The notes under the pieces were generated by a model. It had not been told where the DNA came from, did not search any database, and saw nothing but the letters and a program-made list of their open reading frames with translations. Below, piece after piece: positions 36,392-45,943 of a stretch of DNA of 64,000 nucleotides; positions within the stretch are counted from its first letter, which is position 1, and each line of letters opens with the position of its first letter. The stretch covers positions 372,001 through 436,000 of the forward strand of contig NZ_JAIOUV010000003.1 in the NCBI RefSeq assembly GCF_019931145.1, given 5' to 3'. The position numbers were made by a program, and so were the translations under genes. This DNA is from Marinicella meishanensis (lineage in GTDB: Bacteria; Pseudomonadota; Gammaproteobacteria; Xanthomonadales; Marinicellaceae).

Positions 36392-37241
36392 AACAGCCAA
36401 CAAACTTCAAATTTTGGACGGTAAAAAGGTCTCTAACTGGTTGCAGTCGCAGGTGGCAGAAGCCATCAGCAAACGGGTCAGTGAAGGCCATCAAGCGCCG
36501 GGTCTGGCGGTGGTGCTGGTGGGCAATGATGAGGCGTCACACGTATACGTCAACAACAAAATCAAAGCCTGCGAGCGCACCGGTATCCGCTCAGTTTCAC
36601 ATCAGTTGCCCCGACAAACTTCATCCAAAGCCTTGCTGGCCTTGATTGATGATTTGAATGCAGACCCCAGCATTCATGGCATTTTGGTGCAGCTGCCGTT
36701 GCCCGAACACATCAATGAAACCGAAGTCACCAACCGCATCGACCCCAGCAAAGACGTGGATGGTTTTCATGCCAGCAATGTGGGTCACTTGGCCTTGCGC
36801 CAGCCGGGCTTGCGGCCTTGTACACCACGCGGCATCATGACCTTGTTACACCACCATGACATCGATCCAAAAGGCATGCACTGTGTGGTGGTGGGTGCTT
36901 CCAACATCGTTGGTCGGCCATTGATGTTGGAAATGTTGTTTGCCGGTGCCACCGTTACCGTGTGTCACCGTTTCACCCAAGACTTGGCCGCCCATGTGGC
37001 ACAAGCCGATGTGTTGTGTGTGGCGGTGGGCAATCCCAACATAGTCGATGCTGAATGGATCAAGCCAGGCGCCATCGTGATTGACATTGGCATCAACCGC
37101 AAAGCAGCTGGGGGGATTTGTGGCGATGTGGATTTCATCAAAGCCAGTGAGAAGGCCAGTTGGATCACCCCGGTGCCTGGAGGGGTGGGGCCGATGACCG
37201 TGGCCACCTTGATGCAAAACACCTACGAAGCCAGCCTTTGA
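36384..37241 (+). CDS. folD: bifunctional methylenetetrahydrofolate dehydrogenase/cyclohydrolase FolD
   Basis: FolD oxidises 5,10-methylene-THF and hydrolyses the methenyl product to 10-formyl-THF with NADP. The 285-residue protein has the catalytic YVNNKIKACE segment, ILVQLPLPEH, PCTPRGI, the NADP motif VVGASNIVGRP and the closing TPVPGGVGPMTVATL. The ATG at 36384 is preferred to a GTG at 36378 because AGGA lies 7 bases before it. The start overlaps the moeB-type gene end by 8 bases. Confidence 0.96.
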   Translation: MGETANKLQILDGKKVSNWLQSQVAEAISKRVSEGHQAPGLAVVLVGNDEASHVYVNNKIKACERTGIRSVSHQLPRQTSSKALLALIDDLNADPSIHGILVQLPLPEHINETEVTNRIDPSKDVDGFHASNVGHLALRQPGLRPCTPRGIMTLLHHHDIDPKGMHCVVVGASNIVGRPLMLEMLFAGATVTVCHRFTQDLAAHVAQADVLCVAVGNPNIVDAEWIKPGAIVIDIGINRKAAGGICGDVDFIKASEKASWITPVPGGVGPMTVATLMQNTYEASL

Positions 37242-37257
37242 GGTGACCTCAAAAGGC
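37234..37257. terminator. hairpin between convergent folD and DUF1631 genes
   Basis: GCCTTTGAGG (37234-37243) and CCTCAAAAGGC (37247-37257) form a 10-bp stem with a three-base loop and one bulged A, spanning the folD stop. It lacks a T run outside the stem, so it is a possible but not typical bidirectional terminator. Confidence 0.4.
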
Positions 37258-37261
37258 GGGT

Positions 37262-39571
37262 TCACTCATCGCCTGAGGAGTCTGCTCCGTTGGGCTTGGC
37301 CGCTGTGGCCGCGTCGCTTTCACTTTCCTTAACCACCTTTTTGGCAATGGCCGACATGGCGCGGTCAAACAGTGGAATTTGTTGCAACACCACCGCTAGT
37401 TTTTCACGCAAGTCATGGGCCAATTCATCCAAACTTTTGTCGGTGACTTTGACCCCGCGGGCGTTGACAAACAGCAGTTTGTGGCTGATTGGGCTGATCC
37501 ATGACAGTTTGGCCCGGATGTTCTCCACGGCTTCGTCGTCCTCAATGAATTCGATCCATTCGCCGGTTTTCAAGTCTTTGGCTTGTAGGTAATAGACATC
37601 GTCGACGTGGGTGATTTCCTGGTTTAGGTTGTTGAACTTCTTATCGGCAATGAAGTGCACGATTTCGGGTTGTTCCTCTGCTTCGGGTTCTGCTGAAACC
37701 GCAAAGGCTTCTTGTGGCAAAACGTATTCATGGTCCACCTCTTTCTTGTCTTCTATGCCATTGATGTCTAGCAACAAATCATACAGTTCTTGGCTTTTCT
37801 CTTTGATACTGAATTCATCGAAGGCCACCAGCCTCAGGCCTTTGCTGAGCTGATCGCAGACGTGACTGATTTGGGCGTTGGTGGCCATGCGTTTCTTGTT
37901 TTTCACGGCCACGAAAATCAACTTGTCGACAAATTTCACGTAGTTCTCAATCAATTCAGGTTCACCCTGATGGCGCAAATGCGCCAGGATCAACACATTG
38001 GCCCAGGGAGTGAGCAACAACTCGGTGACCAACTTGGGCAAAGAATGCTTTTTCATCTTGCCTTCGAGGATTTCCGCGGTTTTTTCTTTGGCCTTGATGA
38101 TCCGTTCTTGCCCCAGGGCTTTTTCTGAGGTCCGTTTTTCGATCACCTGCATGCGTTTGGTGTTCTTGCCTTCGAACTCCTGGAAGTCTTCAATCAGGGC
38201 AGGGAAGTCGATGGCATCATGCTCGGTTTCCAACACATGTTGCACGATGCTTTCAATTTTGTTGATGAATTTGCCCCGTTTGTCGTCGGCTTCATTCCAG
38301 CCGATGGAGGCTTTGGCGATGATGTCCAGCAGTTTTCGGGCATTGTTTTCGCGGTTGGAAAACAGTTTGCGATCTTTCAGTGCCAAGTGCAGGTAGGGGA
38401 TTTGCAGTTTGGCCAGCAGGGCTTGAATTTTATCGGGTAAGTTGCGGTCATCGACCAAAAATTGAAACAGCATGCCAACCAAATCGATGGTGTCTTCATC
38501 TTGTTGATTGACTTGTTTTTGTTCACCATCACCGTCCAAGTCACGCAATCTGGCAAGCAAGGCATTTTTGATCTCTGTGGGACTCAAAGAAGCTTGTCGG
38601 GCATTGAGGTTGTTGAGCTCTTCAACTTGCAGCACATTCAAGGCGTTGGACACTATGGAGGCGTCAAACAGTGGCATGTTGGGCAGGACTGGCGCGCCGG
38701 CATGGCGTTGGTGCATGGCCGCTGCGATGGCTTGATATTGGTCGTCAGTGACCATGTGGCCGCCGGCAATAACTGGATCCACCGGCACCATTTGTTCGGC
38801 CATTTCCTCGCCTTCAGGAGCCGTACCTGGAGGCGCTGTGTAAGGACCGGGTCTGGCACCACCGCGCTGACTGATGCGAAACTTCAAATTGGGTAAGATG
38901 CCCGCATCGATCAGTTTTTGGTTGATTTGGGTGTAGGGCTGTACCAAGTTTTTGATCAAGCTGCGCTCAAACAATTTGAGCATGATCAGGTGAATGGTTT
39001 CATCGATGTGCAAATGCTCAAAAGTGGCCGCAAATGAGCCGACGATGACCGCCGGTGAGACGGGAATTTGGTCGGTTTTGATTTCACTGCCACCGGCCAA
39101 CAAAGTGAAGCGCTTTTCCAAGGCAAACAGGTGTTGGTGAAGGTAGGTGTTGGCTTTATCGATCAATTGGGTGGCGGCCAATTTCTGATCCAACTCATGC
39201 TCATCGACCAAGGACAGGCCATCTGCCGTGTCACTGTCGGTGGTTGGTTCTGCTTTGAAATAATCGAATTGACCCTGTTTGAACATTTTGAACGTCAGTT
39301 GGACGTTTTCAGAAAACTTGCGCACCATCAGGTCCTTTTTCTTGCGCACTTCGCGCATGGCTTCGAAAAAGTGGGTTTGTTTTTCGTTGTTTTGGGCTTT
39401 TTCGGCCAAATCAAACAGCGAGTCATCCAGTTTGTCATAGTATTCCCGGATGGTGGGTTTCAAACCAGCAATGAACAGTTTATGAATTTGTGGCAGGATG
39501 ACGCCTTGGTTAACGCCTTCTGGCAGTTTTTGTTTGATGTTGACGACGTTTTTGTCTTCTTTAGAATTCAT
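37262..39571 (-). CDS. DUF1631 family protein
   Basis: A 769-residue protein of the DUF1631 family, unknown function, found in many beta- and gammaproteobacteria. Diagnostic stretches: VSPAVIVGSFAATFEHLHIDE, KLFERSLIKNLVQPYTQINQ and AGILPNL near residues 170-240, and the C-terminal GEWIEFIEDDEAVENIRAKLSW followed by HKLLFVNARG. The middle has proline/glycine-rich linkers and charged helices. The late part (about 640-740) resembles a small beta domain sometimes read as PilZ-like in this family; I cannot confirm it. No signal peptide or membrane segment, so cytoplasmic. Confidence 0.85.
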   Translation of the reverse strand: MNSKEDKNVVNIKQKLPEGVNQGVILPQIHKLFIAGLKPTIREYYDKLDDSLFDLAEKAQNNEKQTHFFEAMREVRKKKDLMVRKFSENVQLTFKMFKQGQFDYFKAEPTTDSDTADGLSLVDEHELDQKLAATQLIDKANTYLHQHLFALEKRFTLLAGGSEIKTDQIPVSPAVIVGSFAATFEHLHIDETIHLIMLKLFERSLIKNLVQPYTQINQKLIDAGILPNLKFRISQRGGARPGPYTAPPGTAPEGEEMAEQMVPVDPVIAGGHMVTDDQYQAIAAAMHQRHAGAPVLPNMPLFDASIVSNALNVLQVEELNNLNARQASLSPTEIKNALLARLRDLDGDGEQKQVNQQDEDTIDLVGMLFQFLVDDRNLPDKIQALLAKLQIPYLHLALKDRKLFSNRENNARKLLDIIAKASIGWNEADDKRGKFINKIESIVQHVLETEHDAIDFPALIEDFQEFEGKNTKRMQVIEKRTSEKALGQERIIKAKEKTAEILEGKMKKHSLPKLVTELLLTPWANVLILAHLRHQGEPELIENYVKFVDKLIFVAVKNKKRMATNAQISHVCDQLSKGLRLVAFDEFSIKEKSQELYDLLLDINGIEDKKEVDHEYVLPQEAFAVSAEPEAEEQPEIVHFIADKKFNNLNQEITHVDDVYYLQAKDLKTGEWIEFIEDDEAVENIRAKLSWISPISHKLLFVNARGVKVTDKSLDELAHDLREKLAVVLQQIPLFDRAMSAIAKKVVKESESDAATAAKPNGADSSGDE

Positions 39572-39647
39572 GGGGCATGGCCAAACGTGAATACTCTGAC
39601 TTTATCACTGAACGGCCGATTAATCTGTGAATGTGTTCACATCCCGC

Positions 39648-41138
39648 TCAAGGTTGCTGGTCTGGCCATTGGTACAGTACGGTGTATTCGACGGTTTTCT
39701 CACTATCTGCCGGCACTTCAATGGTGAATTGAATGGTGCTGGCATCGATTTTTTCATACTGTTCATTGTGTTGGGTGATCTGCCAATTGGACCAACGGTA
39801 CAAAGGTTCAATGATGGTCACTTTTTGCGGTCGATCCTTTTGGTTGTTGATGGTCACGGCCAACTGCTCAGTGAGGCTGTTTTTGCCCCGTTCGAAATGC
39901 AGTTGCTGGCGTGATCCCTGGACATCAAAAGCATGACCCAATTTCAACTCAATGGTGTCGTTTTTCGGGGTGTGGTCTATGCGGTCTTCACCGATAAATT
40001 CCACACTGCCGTCATCAGGATCGAGCATGTTGACCCGAACCCGACCGGCTGGCAGTGGCATGCCCAAATGGTTGTTGGCGGCGTTCTTGAAGCTCAGCCA
40101 AGCCGCCACTTTGGCGTCGGTACGCCTCAAGTATCCGGAATCGGTGATGGGGCGGTGGTAATTGATGTGGTGTTGGCCACTGCCATTGAACACCAAAGTC
40201 CGCTCACAATGCACCCCATTGGTGTGGTTCAACAATTGGATTTGTTTGGTGGAGTTGTTGGGCAAGTCGATGGTCCTGGGCAGCTTGTACAAATGGTATT
40301 CAAACAAGGCTTGTTCGCTGAAGTCAGCGGTTCCGGCGGCTTGTACCAAAGCTTCTCGGGCCACTTGCCTGACCGGTTGATTGGTCGGTGCCCGGTTGAC
40401 ATCGCCGGCGATCAGCTTGAGGCGGGTGTCATGGAAGCTGGCGCCTGATTTGTTGACAATGGAGACCCAGGAAGACAGGTCCAGGGTGCATGATTGATCG
40501 GGCCCTTCATGCAAGATGACGTTGTAATCAGCCCACCAGGTCATGCCCCGGGTTTGGTAACTCATGGCAATGGTTTCGGTGCGGCTGGATAGGGATTCCA
40601 ACAACCAAACTAAGGTGGGTTTGGTCAGCAGACCACCCGGCAATTCCGGAAACTCAATGTGCTGCCATTGTTGGATACTGATCACTTGATCGTTGTCCAA
40701 TTGTAGGGTCATGCCACCTGCGGTGCTGAGCAACACCCCAGTGGTTTGGTGCTGGCTGTCGGGGCCGTGGATCACGGTGATGGTTTGCTCCAAATAACGG
40801 TTCAGCAACTGCTCGGTGCTGACCAGGTCGAATTGAAAATTTTGCTCCAATACAGCCGCTACATTGGGGTTGTTGGGGGTGGAAAAACTGACCGTGGTGG
40901 GATCAATGTGGGCTGCCACATCATCGTATGCCAGCTGGAACGTGCCCTTTTTGAAGGCCACTTCGCGGTATTGTTTGACCACTGCATAGCCTGGTATGTG
41001 GCGCACATTTTGTAATTGATTCTGGTCCAGATGGCCTTGATGTTGGCCAGAGTAAATGGTGATGGTGTTGTCAGCTCGAGTCATGCCACTCCCAATCAAT
41101 GCGGTCAATAAAAAGGGCCACCGAATAAAGGGTTTCAT
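39648..41138 (-). CDS. DUF4139 domain secreted protein
   Basis: A 496-residue exported protein; the signal peptide runs to about TRA/D (residue 22). It belongs to the DUF4139 family: a mid-protein MSYQTRGMTWWADYNVILHEG and VSIVNKSGASFHDTRLKLIAGDVNR, and a C-terminal region of strands with IEPLYRWSNWQITQHNEQYEKID. Function unknown; related proteins have been suggested to be envelope or adhesion-like. The ATG at 41138 was chosen for the signal peptide; it follows the DUF4426 gene by 4 bases, so the pair is one operon. Confidence 0.82.
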   Translation of the reverse strand: MKPFIRWPFLLTALIGSGMTRADNTITIYSGQHQGHLDQNQLQNVRHIPGYAVVKQYREVAFKKGTFQLAYDDVAAHIDPTTVSFSTPNNPNVAAVLEQNFQFDLVSTEQLLNRYLEQTITVIHGPDSQHQTTGVLLSTAGGMTLQLDNDQVISIQQWQHIEFPELPGGLLTKPTLVWLLESLSSRTETIAMSYQTRGMTWWADYNVILHEGPDQSCTLDLSSWVSIVNKSGASFHDTRLKLIAGDVNRAPTNQPVRQVAREALVQAAGTADFSEQALFEYHLYKLPRTIDLPNNSTKQIQLLNHTNGVHCERTLVFNGSGQHHINYHRPITDSGYLRRTDAKVAAWLSFKNAANNHLGMPLPAGRVRVNMLDPDDGSVEFIGEDRIDHTPKNDTIELKLGHAFDVQGSRQQLHFERGKNSLTEQLAVTINNQKDRPQKVTIIEPLYRWSNWQITQHNEQYEKIDASTIQFTIEVPADSEKTVEYTVLYQWPDQQP

Positions 41139-41142
41139 CGTT

Positions 41143-41583
41143 TCAATCGGTGTAAAACTCCCGGGAGAATTGCACGCTGAGTTTTTCATCACTGCCATTG
41201 GGTTGAGCGGTGATGCTGAAATTCACATCTTCCTGGTTGTTCAAGGCGAACGACCCGAGGTAGTAAACGGCTTGGTTCTCTTCGGTGATTTTGTGCAGTT
41301 TGATTTCTTTGGTCTGGTTCAGCAGATTTTTTGCAGAAATGGTGATCTTGGCTTCCAAGGCCAGCGGTGGATTGCTGGATTTATCCAACACCGAGATGCT
41401 CACAATGCCGCGATTTTTGGAGCGGGTGATCTGGTAAGTGTTGGCGATTTCTTTGGCCAGAAAGGTGGATGGAAACGTGTTGTAATGCAGTTCGAAATGA
41501 CCTTGGGTCACTTTTTGTTCCGCCACAACGGCTGTGGCCATGAACAGTGATAACACAATGAACGGGATGCGGATGTTGACCAT
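41143..41583 (-). CDS. DUF4426 domain secreted protein
   Basis: A 146-residue exported protein with a signal peptide (IPFIVLSLFMATAVVAE). The mature part starts with HFELHYNTFPSTFLAKEIANTYQITRSKNRGIVSISVLD, cut here into pieces only by naming: the LHYNTFPSTFL and RSKNRGIVSISVL motifs are those of DUF4426. Function unknown. The ATG at 41583 is preferred to a longer reading because only this start gives a signal peptide. It is the first gene of a two-gene operon with the DUF4139 protein. Confidence 0.8.
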   Translation of the reverse strand: MVNIRIPFIVLSLFMATAVVAEQKVTQGHFELHYNTFPSTFLAKEIANTYQITRSKNRGIVSISVLDKSSNPPLALEAKITISAKNLLNQTKEIKLHKITEENQAVYYLGSFALNNQEDVNFSITAQPNGSDEKLSVQFSREFYTD

Positions 41584-41655
41584 GGCTTGTCTCCAGATGA
41601 TTGAACCATCAGTATAGCACATTCTTTCTTTCACAAAATCATTGTGATGCAGGCA

Positions 41656-41686
41656 CAAAAAAGGCCAGCAGACGGGCTGCTGGCCT
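41656..41686 (-). terminator. rho-independent terminator after sucD
   Basis: Read on the minus strand, AGGCCAGCAG and CTGCTGGCCT form a perfect 10-bp stem with a five-base loop, followed by a T run. It ends the sucC-sucD operon and lies before the DUF4426 gene, which is read in the same direction. Confidence 0.93.
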
Positions 41687-41706
41687 GGTGCTCTGCGATT
41701 GGCTGA

Positions 41707-42576
41707 TTACAGCAAATCTTTGATGGTTTCACCCAAGAAGGTGGGTGATTTAACGGTTTTAACGCCGGCCGCTTCCAAAGCCTCATATTTGGCTTGGGCG
41801 GTGCCTTTACCGCCGGCCACAATGGCCCCGGCATGGCCCATGCGTTTCCCAGGAGGTGCCGTCACCCCGGCGATGTAGGAAACCACTGGTTTGGTGACGT
41901 GGGCCTTGATGTACTCGGCCGCTTCTTCCTCAGCTGAACCACCAATCTCACCCACCATGATGATGCCGTCGGTTTGGTCATCGCCCTGGAACAATTTCAA
42001 GCAGTCGATGAAGCTGGTGCCTTGGATGGGGTCACCACCGATACCGATACAGGTGGACTGGCCCAAGCCGACCGAAGTGGTTTGATGCACCGCTTCATAG
42101 GTCAAGGTGCCCGAACGCGAGACAATGCCAATGCGACCGGGTTGGTGAATGGCTGCTGGCATGATGCCGATTTTGCACTCGCCGGGGGTGATGATGCCTG
42201 GGCAGTTGGGTCCAATCATGACCACATCAGGGTTGGCATCCAACACCGTGCGCACTTTCATCATGTCCAACACGGGAATGCCTTCGGTGATGGTGACAAT
42301 GGTTTTGATGCCCGCATCAACGGCTTCCAAAATGGCGTCGGCGGCGAATGGTGGTGGCACAAATATGACCGAGGCATTGGCGCCGGTTTCATTCACACCA
42401 TCGGCCACGGTATCAAACACCGGGCGATCTAAATGTTGGGTGCCGCCTTTGCCTGGGGTCACTCCACCCACCAAGTTGGTGCCGTAATCGATGGCTTGTT
42501 CACTGTGAAAGGTGCCTTGTGAACCGGTGAATCCTTGCACCAATAAACGCGTGTCTTTGTTAACTAATACACTCAT
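41707..42576 (-). CDS. sucD: succinyl-CoA ligase (ADP-forming) alpha subunit
   Basis: SucD carries the phosphohistidine and the CoA site of succinyl-CoA synthetase, the TCA cycle step that makes ATP. The 289 residues show the CoA motif [15 protein letters not shown], the [19 protein letters not shown] segment and the catalytic histidine in RMGHAGAIV. It starts one base after the sucC stop, so expression is coupled. Confidence 0.97.
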   Translation of the reverse strand: MSVLVNKDTRLLVQGFTGSQGTFHSEQAIDYGTNLVGGVTPGKGGTQHLDRPVFDTVADGVNETGANASVIFVPPPFAADAILEAVDAGIKTIVTITEGIPVLDMMKVRTVLDANPDVVMIGPNCPGIITPGECKIGIMPAAIHQPGRIGIVSRSGTLTYEAVHQTTSVGLGQSTCIGIGGDPIQGTSFIDCLKLFQGDDQTDGIIMVGEIGGSAEEEAAEYIKAHVTKPVVSYIAGVTAPPGKRMGHAGAIVAGGKGTAQAKYEALEAAGVKTVKSPTFLGETIKDLL

Positions 42577-42577
42577 G

Positions 42578-43741
42578 TCATGCTCCTACTGCAGCCACTG
42601 CTTTGTTGGCAGCGTCATCTAAATTATCAGCTGAGATCACAGCCAGTCCACTTTCGTCCAATATTCTTTTGCCCTCAGTGACGTTGGTGCCTTCCAGGCG
42701 CACCACGATGGGCACCTCAACACCGACTTCTTTGATGGCTGAGATGATGCCGTTGGCAATCAGGTCACAGCGCACGATGCCTCCAAAAATGTTCACCAGG
42801 ATGGATTTCACATTGGGATCGGACAAAATGATCTTGAAAGCAATGGCCACGCGCTCAGCGGTGGCGCCACCGCCCACGTCCAAGAAGTTGGCCGGTTCAC
42901 CGCCTTTCAGTTTGATCACATCCATGGTGGCCATGGCCAAACCCGCGCCATTAACCATGCAGGCAATGTTGCCGTCCAGTTTGATGTAGTTCAAATCGTG
43001 CTGATGGGCTTTGGCTTCGGCTGGATCTTCCTGGGTGATGTCACGCATGCTCGCCAGGTCTTTGTGTCTGAAATCGGCGTTGTCATCAGAATTGATCTTG
43101 GCATCCAAGGCCACCACGTCTTGCTGGTCATCGATGATCAAGGGATTGACTTCAATCAGCGACAAATCCAAATCATGAAACATTTGGTGCATTTGCATCA
43201 TGATGTGGGTCAGTTGTCGCACTTGTTTGCTGTTCAGGCCCATGGCAAAGCCGGCTTTGCGGCAAGCGTATGGGAACAAGCCTTCGGTGTTGTCCACTTG
43301 AATGGTGTGGATTTTTTCGGGGTTGGTTTTGGCCACTTCTTCAATTTCCACACCGCCTTCAGCTGAGGCCACAAAAGACAAACACTTGTTGGCGCGATCG
43401 ACCAATAAACTCAGGTAGATTTCTTGCTCGATGTTGGCCGCTTCGGTGATCAGCACTTCGTTAACCGGTAAGGCCAGACCGCCGGTTTGGTAGGTTTGAA
43501 TTTTCATGCCCAGCATGTCTTTGGCATACTGCTTGACTTCGTCAATGGAGTTGGCCAATTTAACGCCCCCGGCTTTGCCGCGGCCGCCGGCATGAACTTG
43601 GGCTTTGACCACCCACATGTCGCCGCCCAACGACTTGGCTGCTGCCACAGCCTCTTCTGGTGTTCTGGCCACCTCACCATTGGGAATGGGAATGTTGTAT
43701 TTGGCAAACAACTCTTTGGCCTGATATTCATGGAAATTCAT
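42578..43741 (-). CDS. sucC: succinyl-CoA ligase (ADP-forming) beta subunit
   Basis: SucC is the ATP-grasp, nucleotide-binding subunit. It opens with the typical [15 protein letters not shown] and has [18 protein letters not shown], the LIEVNPLI and [13 protein letters not shown] stretches, and the C-terminal [10 protein letters not shown] motif. It has 387 residues. The AGGAAC site precedes the ATG. The 2-oxoglutarate dehydrogenase genes, which often precede sucC, are not upstream; pilB lies divergently there. Confidence 0.97.
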   Translation of the reverse strand: MNFHEYQAKELFAKYNIPIPNGEVARTPEEAVAAAKSLGGDMWVVKAQVHAGGRGKAGGVKLANSIDEVKQYAKDMLGMKIQTYQTGGLALPVNEVLITEAANIEQEIYLSLLVDRANKCLSFVASAEGGVEIEEVAKTNPEKIHTIQVDNTEGLFPYACRKAGFAMGLNSKQVRQLTHIMMQMHQMFHDLDLSLIEVNPLIIDDQQDVVALDAKINSDDNADFRHKDLASMRDITQEDPAEAKAHQHDLNYIKLDGNIACMVNGAGLAMATMDVIKLKGGEPANFLDVGGGATAERVAIAFKIILSDPNVKSILVNIFGGIVRCDLIANGIISAIKEVGVEVPIVVRLEGTNVTEGKRILDESGLAVISADNLDDAANKAVAAVGA

Positions 43742-44228
43742 AAGATCTGTTCCTGATGTTTGAGATTAAGAAAAATTCGCGCCGTATTTTAGCTGATCGA
43801 GTGGGTCTTTTGTGTGATTTTATCAGATTCTTGTGGGGTTTATTGGTCATCACAGTCCGAACCATCCAGCACGATGTGCAGTCAATCATTGGGCTGGTCA
43901 GCGGCCATTGAATCAGCAGCACAACAATGGTCAAGTGGGCTGTTGAATGAAATGTGAAAGTGGTCTCAATTAACAGTTACAGGCTGGCTATAATGGAAGG
44001 AAGTGGCCATTGATGGCAGCGGACGCCGGTATTTTCAGCGGTTTTATTCGACTGAAATCAAGCGCGACCGAGCGGCTGGTGAAGACCGGAATGCCAGGCC
44101 AGAGGTCTTTGGTCGCTGTGGGTTTGGCAAAATCCTTAAAATGATGTCGCTAAATAGTTGTCATCCATTGATATTTTCAGGTAAAGTATAGTTGTATTGG
44201 GTCTGTATTTTAAGTTTGAATTCGTTTT
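43742..44228. other. 487-base intergenic region between sucC and pilB
   Basis: No convincing gene. GGCTATAATGG gives a good -10 box (43989-43994) reading toward pilB, without a clear -35, which would leave a leader of about 230 bases. GGCCATTGA occurs twice (about 43903 and 44004). The last ~80 bases before pilB are AT-rich. No match to tmRNA, 4.5S, 6S or RNase P RNA is apparent to me. Confidence 0.4.
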
Positions 44229-45938
44229 ATGAGTGTAGCTAGTACTAAAACCATGGTCAGTGGGGCATTGCGTCGACTGGTGCAAAATGGCCAAATTGAA
44301 ATGGAAGCAGCGGCTGAAGCCAATGACACCGCGCGCAAGCAAAAAATCCCGCTGTTCACCTACCTGACAGACAACAACCTGGTGGATGCCAGTGAATTGT
44401 GTGCGGCGGCATCCAATGAATATGGTGTGCCCATGATGGATGTTGGCGCCATTGATCTGGCCGCCATTCCGATGGGTTTGGTGTCCGACAGTTTGGTCGA
44501 AAAGCATCAGGTGCTGCCGTTGTTTGTCCGCGGGAAAAAAGTCTTCATCGGCATTTCAGACCCCACCAATGTCAGGGCTTTGGAAGAAGTCAGGTTTCAC
44601 ACCAACTTATCGGTTGAACCCATCCTGGTCAGACAAGACACCTTAACCGGCGCCATCGAAGAGGCCTTGAAAGAGTCCTCATCGGTGATGGATGACCTGG
44701 GGGATGAAGGGCTTGAAAACCTCGAATACGATGATGAGGATTACAACGACACCCAGTCTGACCAAGTCGATGATCTGGCTGATTCGCCGGCCGTTAAGTT
44801 GGTCAATAAGGTGCTGCTGGACGCCATCAAACGGGGGGCTTCAGACATCCACTTTGAACCTTATGAAAAAACCTACCGGGTGCGCTACCGCATCGATGGC
44901 ATGTTGAAAACCATGATCAAACCACCCAAAAACATGACCCAAAAAATTGCCTCGCGCCTGAAGGTGATGGCGAAGTTGGACATCGCCGAAAAACGGGTGC
45001 CGCAAGATGGCCGGGTGAAATTGAATTTGTCCAGAAACAATGCCATCGATTTTCGTTTGAGTACCTGTCCCACCTTGTTTGGGGAAAAAATCGTGATGCG
45101 TATTTTGGATGCCTCAGCCGCCAAAATGGGGATTGACAAACTGGGTTATGAGGACGAGCAGAAGCAATTGTTCATGGATGCCATTGTTAAACCTTATGGT
45201 ATGGTGCTGGTGACGGGACCAACCGGTAGTGGTAAAACTGTGTCCTTATATACCGCATTGAATATTTTGAATACCGAAGGTCGCAACATTTCCACCGCCG
45301 AGGATCCGGTTGAGATTCGGGTGGATGGCATCAATCAAGTGCAGCAAAATGCCAAGCAGGGCATGACTTTTTCGGCGGCATTGCGCTCCTTCTTGCGACA
45401 AGACCCTGACGTCATCATGGTCGGTGAGATCCGGGATTTGGAAACCGCGGAAATTGCCATCAAAGCAGCCCAAACCGGTCACATGGTGCTGTCTACCTTG
45501 CACACCAACAATGCCCCAGAAACGGTCAGTCGCTTGGTCAACATGGGGGTGGCGCCGTTCAACATCGTGTCCGCGGTGTCGATCATCATTGCCCAGCGGT
45601 TGGCGCGGCGCTTGTGTGATTGCAAGAAGCCGACAGAGCTGACCCAAGAAGCCTTGTTACAGGCGGGGTTCACCGAAGAAGATTTGGCTGATGCCACGAT
45701 TTTCGATCCGGTGGGTTGTACCAAATGCAATGAAGGCTACAAAGGTCGGGTGGGTATTTATGAGGTGATGCCCATCACCGACAACATCAAGAAGATCATA
45801 TTATCAGGTGGCAATTCCTTGGATATTGCCGAGGCTGCTGACAAAGATGGGATTGCAAACCTCAGAAAGTCAGCATTACTTAAAGTTAAAAACGGCATCA
45901 CCGGTTTGGTTGAGGCCAATCGCGTGACGGTGGATTAA
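44229..45938 (+). CDS. pilB: type IV pilus assembly ATPase PilB
   Basis: PilB is the hexameric cytoplasmic motor that drives pilus extension. The 569-residue protein has the N-terminal GspE/PilB domain, the RYRIDGMLKTM segment, Walker A GPTGSGKT (near 329), the Asp box, Walker B around DVIMVGEIRDLETAE, the His box TGHMVLSTLHTNNAPE, and the zinc tetracysteine region (CDC.. and CTKCNEGYKGR). It is the first gene of pilB-pilC-pilD-coaE; pilA is not in the window. Confidence 0.97.
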   Translation: MSVASTKTMVSGALRRLVQNGQIEMEAAAEANDTARKQKIPLFTYLTDNNLVDASELCAAASNEYGVPMMDVGAIDLAAIPMGLVSDSLVEKHQVLPLFVRGKKVFIGISDPTNVRALEEVRFHTNLSVEPILVRQDTLTGAIEEALKESSSVMDDLGDEGLENLEYDDEDYNDTQSDQVDDLADSPAVKLVNKVLLDAIKRGASDIHFEPYEKTYRVRYRIDGMLKTMIKPPKNMTQKIASRLKVMAKLDIAEKRVPQDGRVKLNLSRNNAIDFRLSTCPTLFGEKIVMRILDASAAKMGIDKLGYEDEQKQLFMDAIVKPYGMVLVTGPTGSGKTVSLYTALNILNTEGRNISTAEDPVEIRVDGINQVQQNAKQGMTFSAALRSFLRQDPDVIMVGEIRDLETAEIAIKAAQTGHMVLSTLHTNNAPETVSRLVNMGVAPFNIVSAVSIIIAQRLARRLCDCKKPTELTQEALLQAGFTEEDLADATIFDPVGCTKCNEGYKGRVGIYEVMPITDNIKKIILSGGNSLDIAEAADKDGIANLRKSALLKVKNGITGLVEANRVTVD

Positions 45939-45943
45939 ACATT

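Noticed and set aside
43728-43934. A 68-codon open frame overlapping the start of sucC
   Set aside because: It covers the sucC ribosome site and promoter region and shows no protein-like pattern.
43980-44130. Possible 4.5S or other stable RNA after the TATAAT box (GGAAGGAAG stretch)
   Set aside because: The conserved SRP RNA tip motif and terminator are not present.
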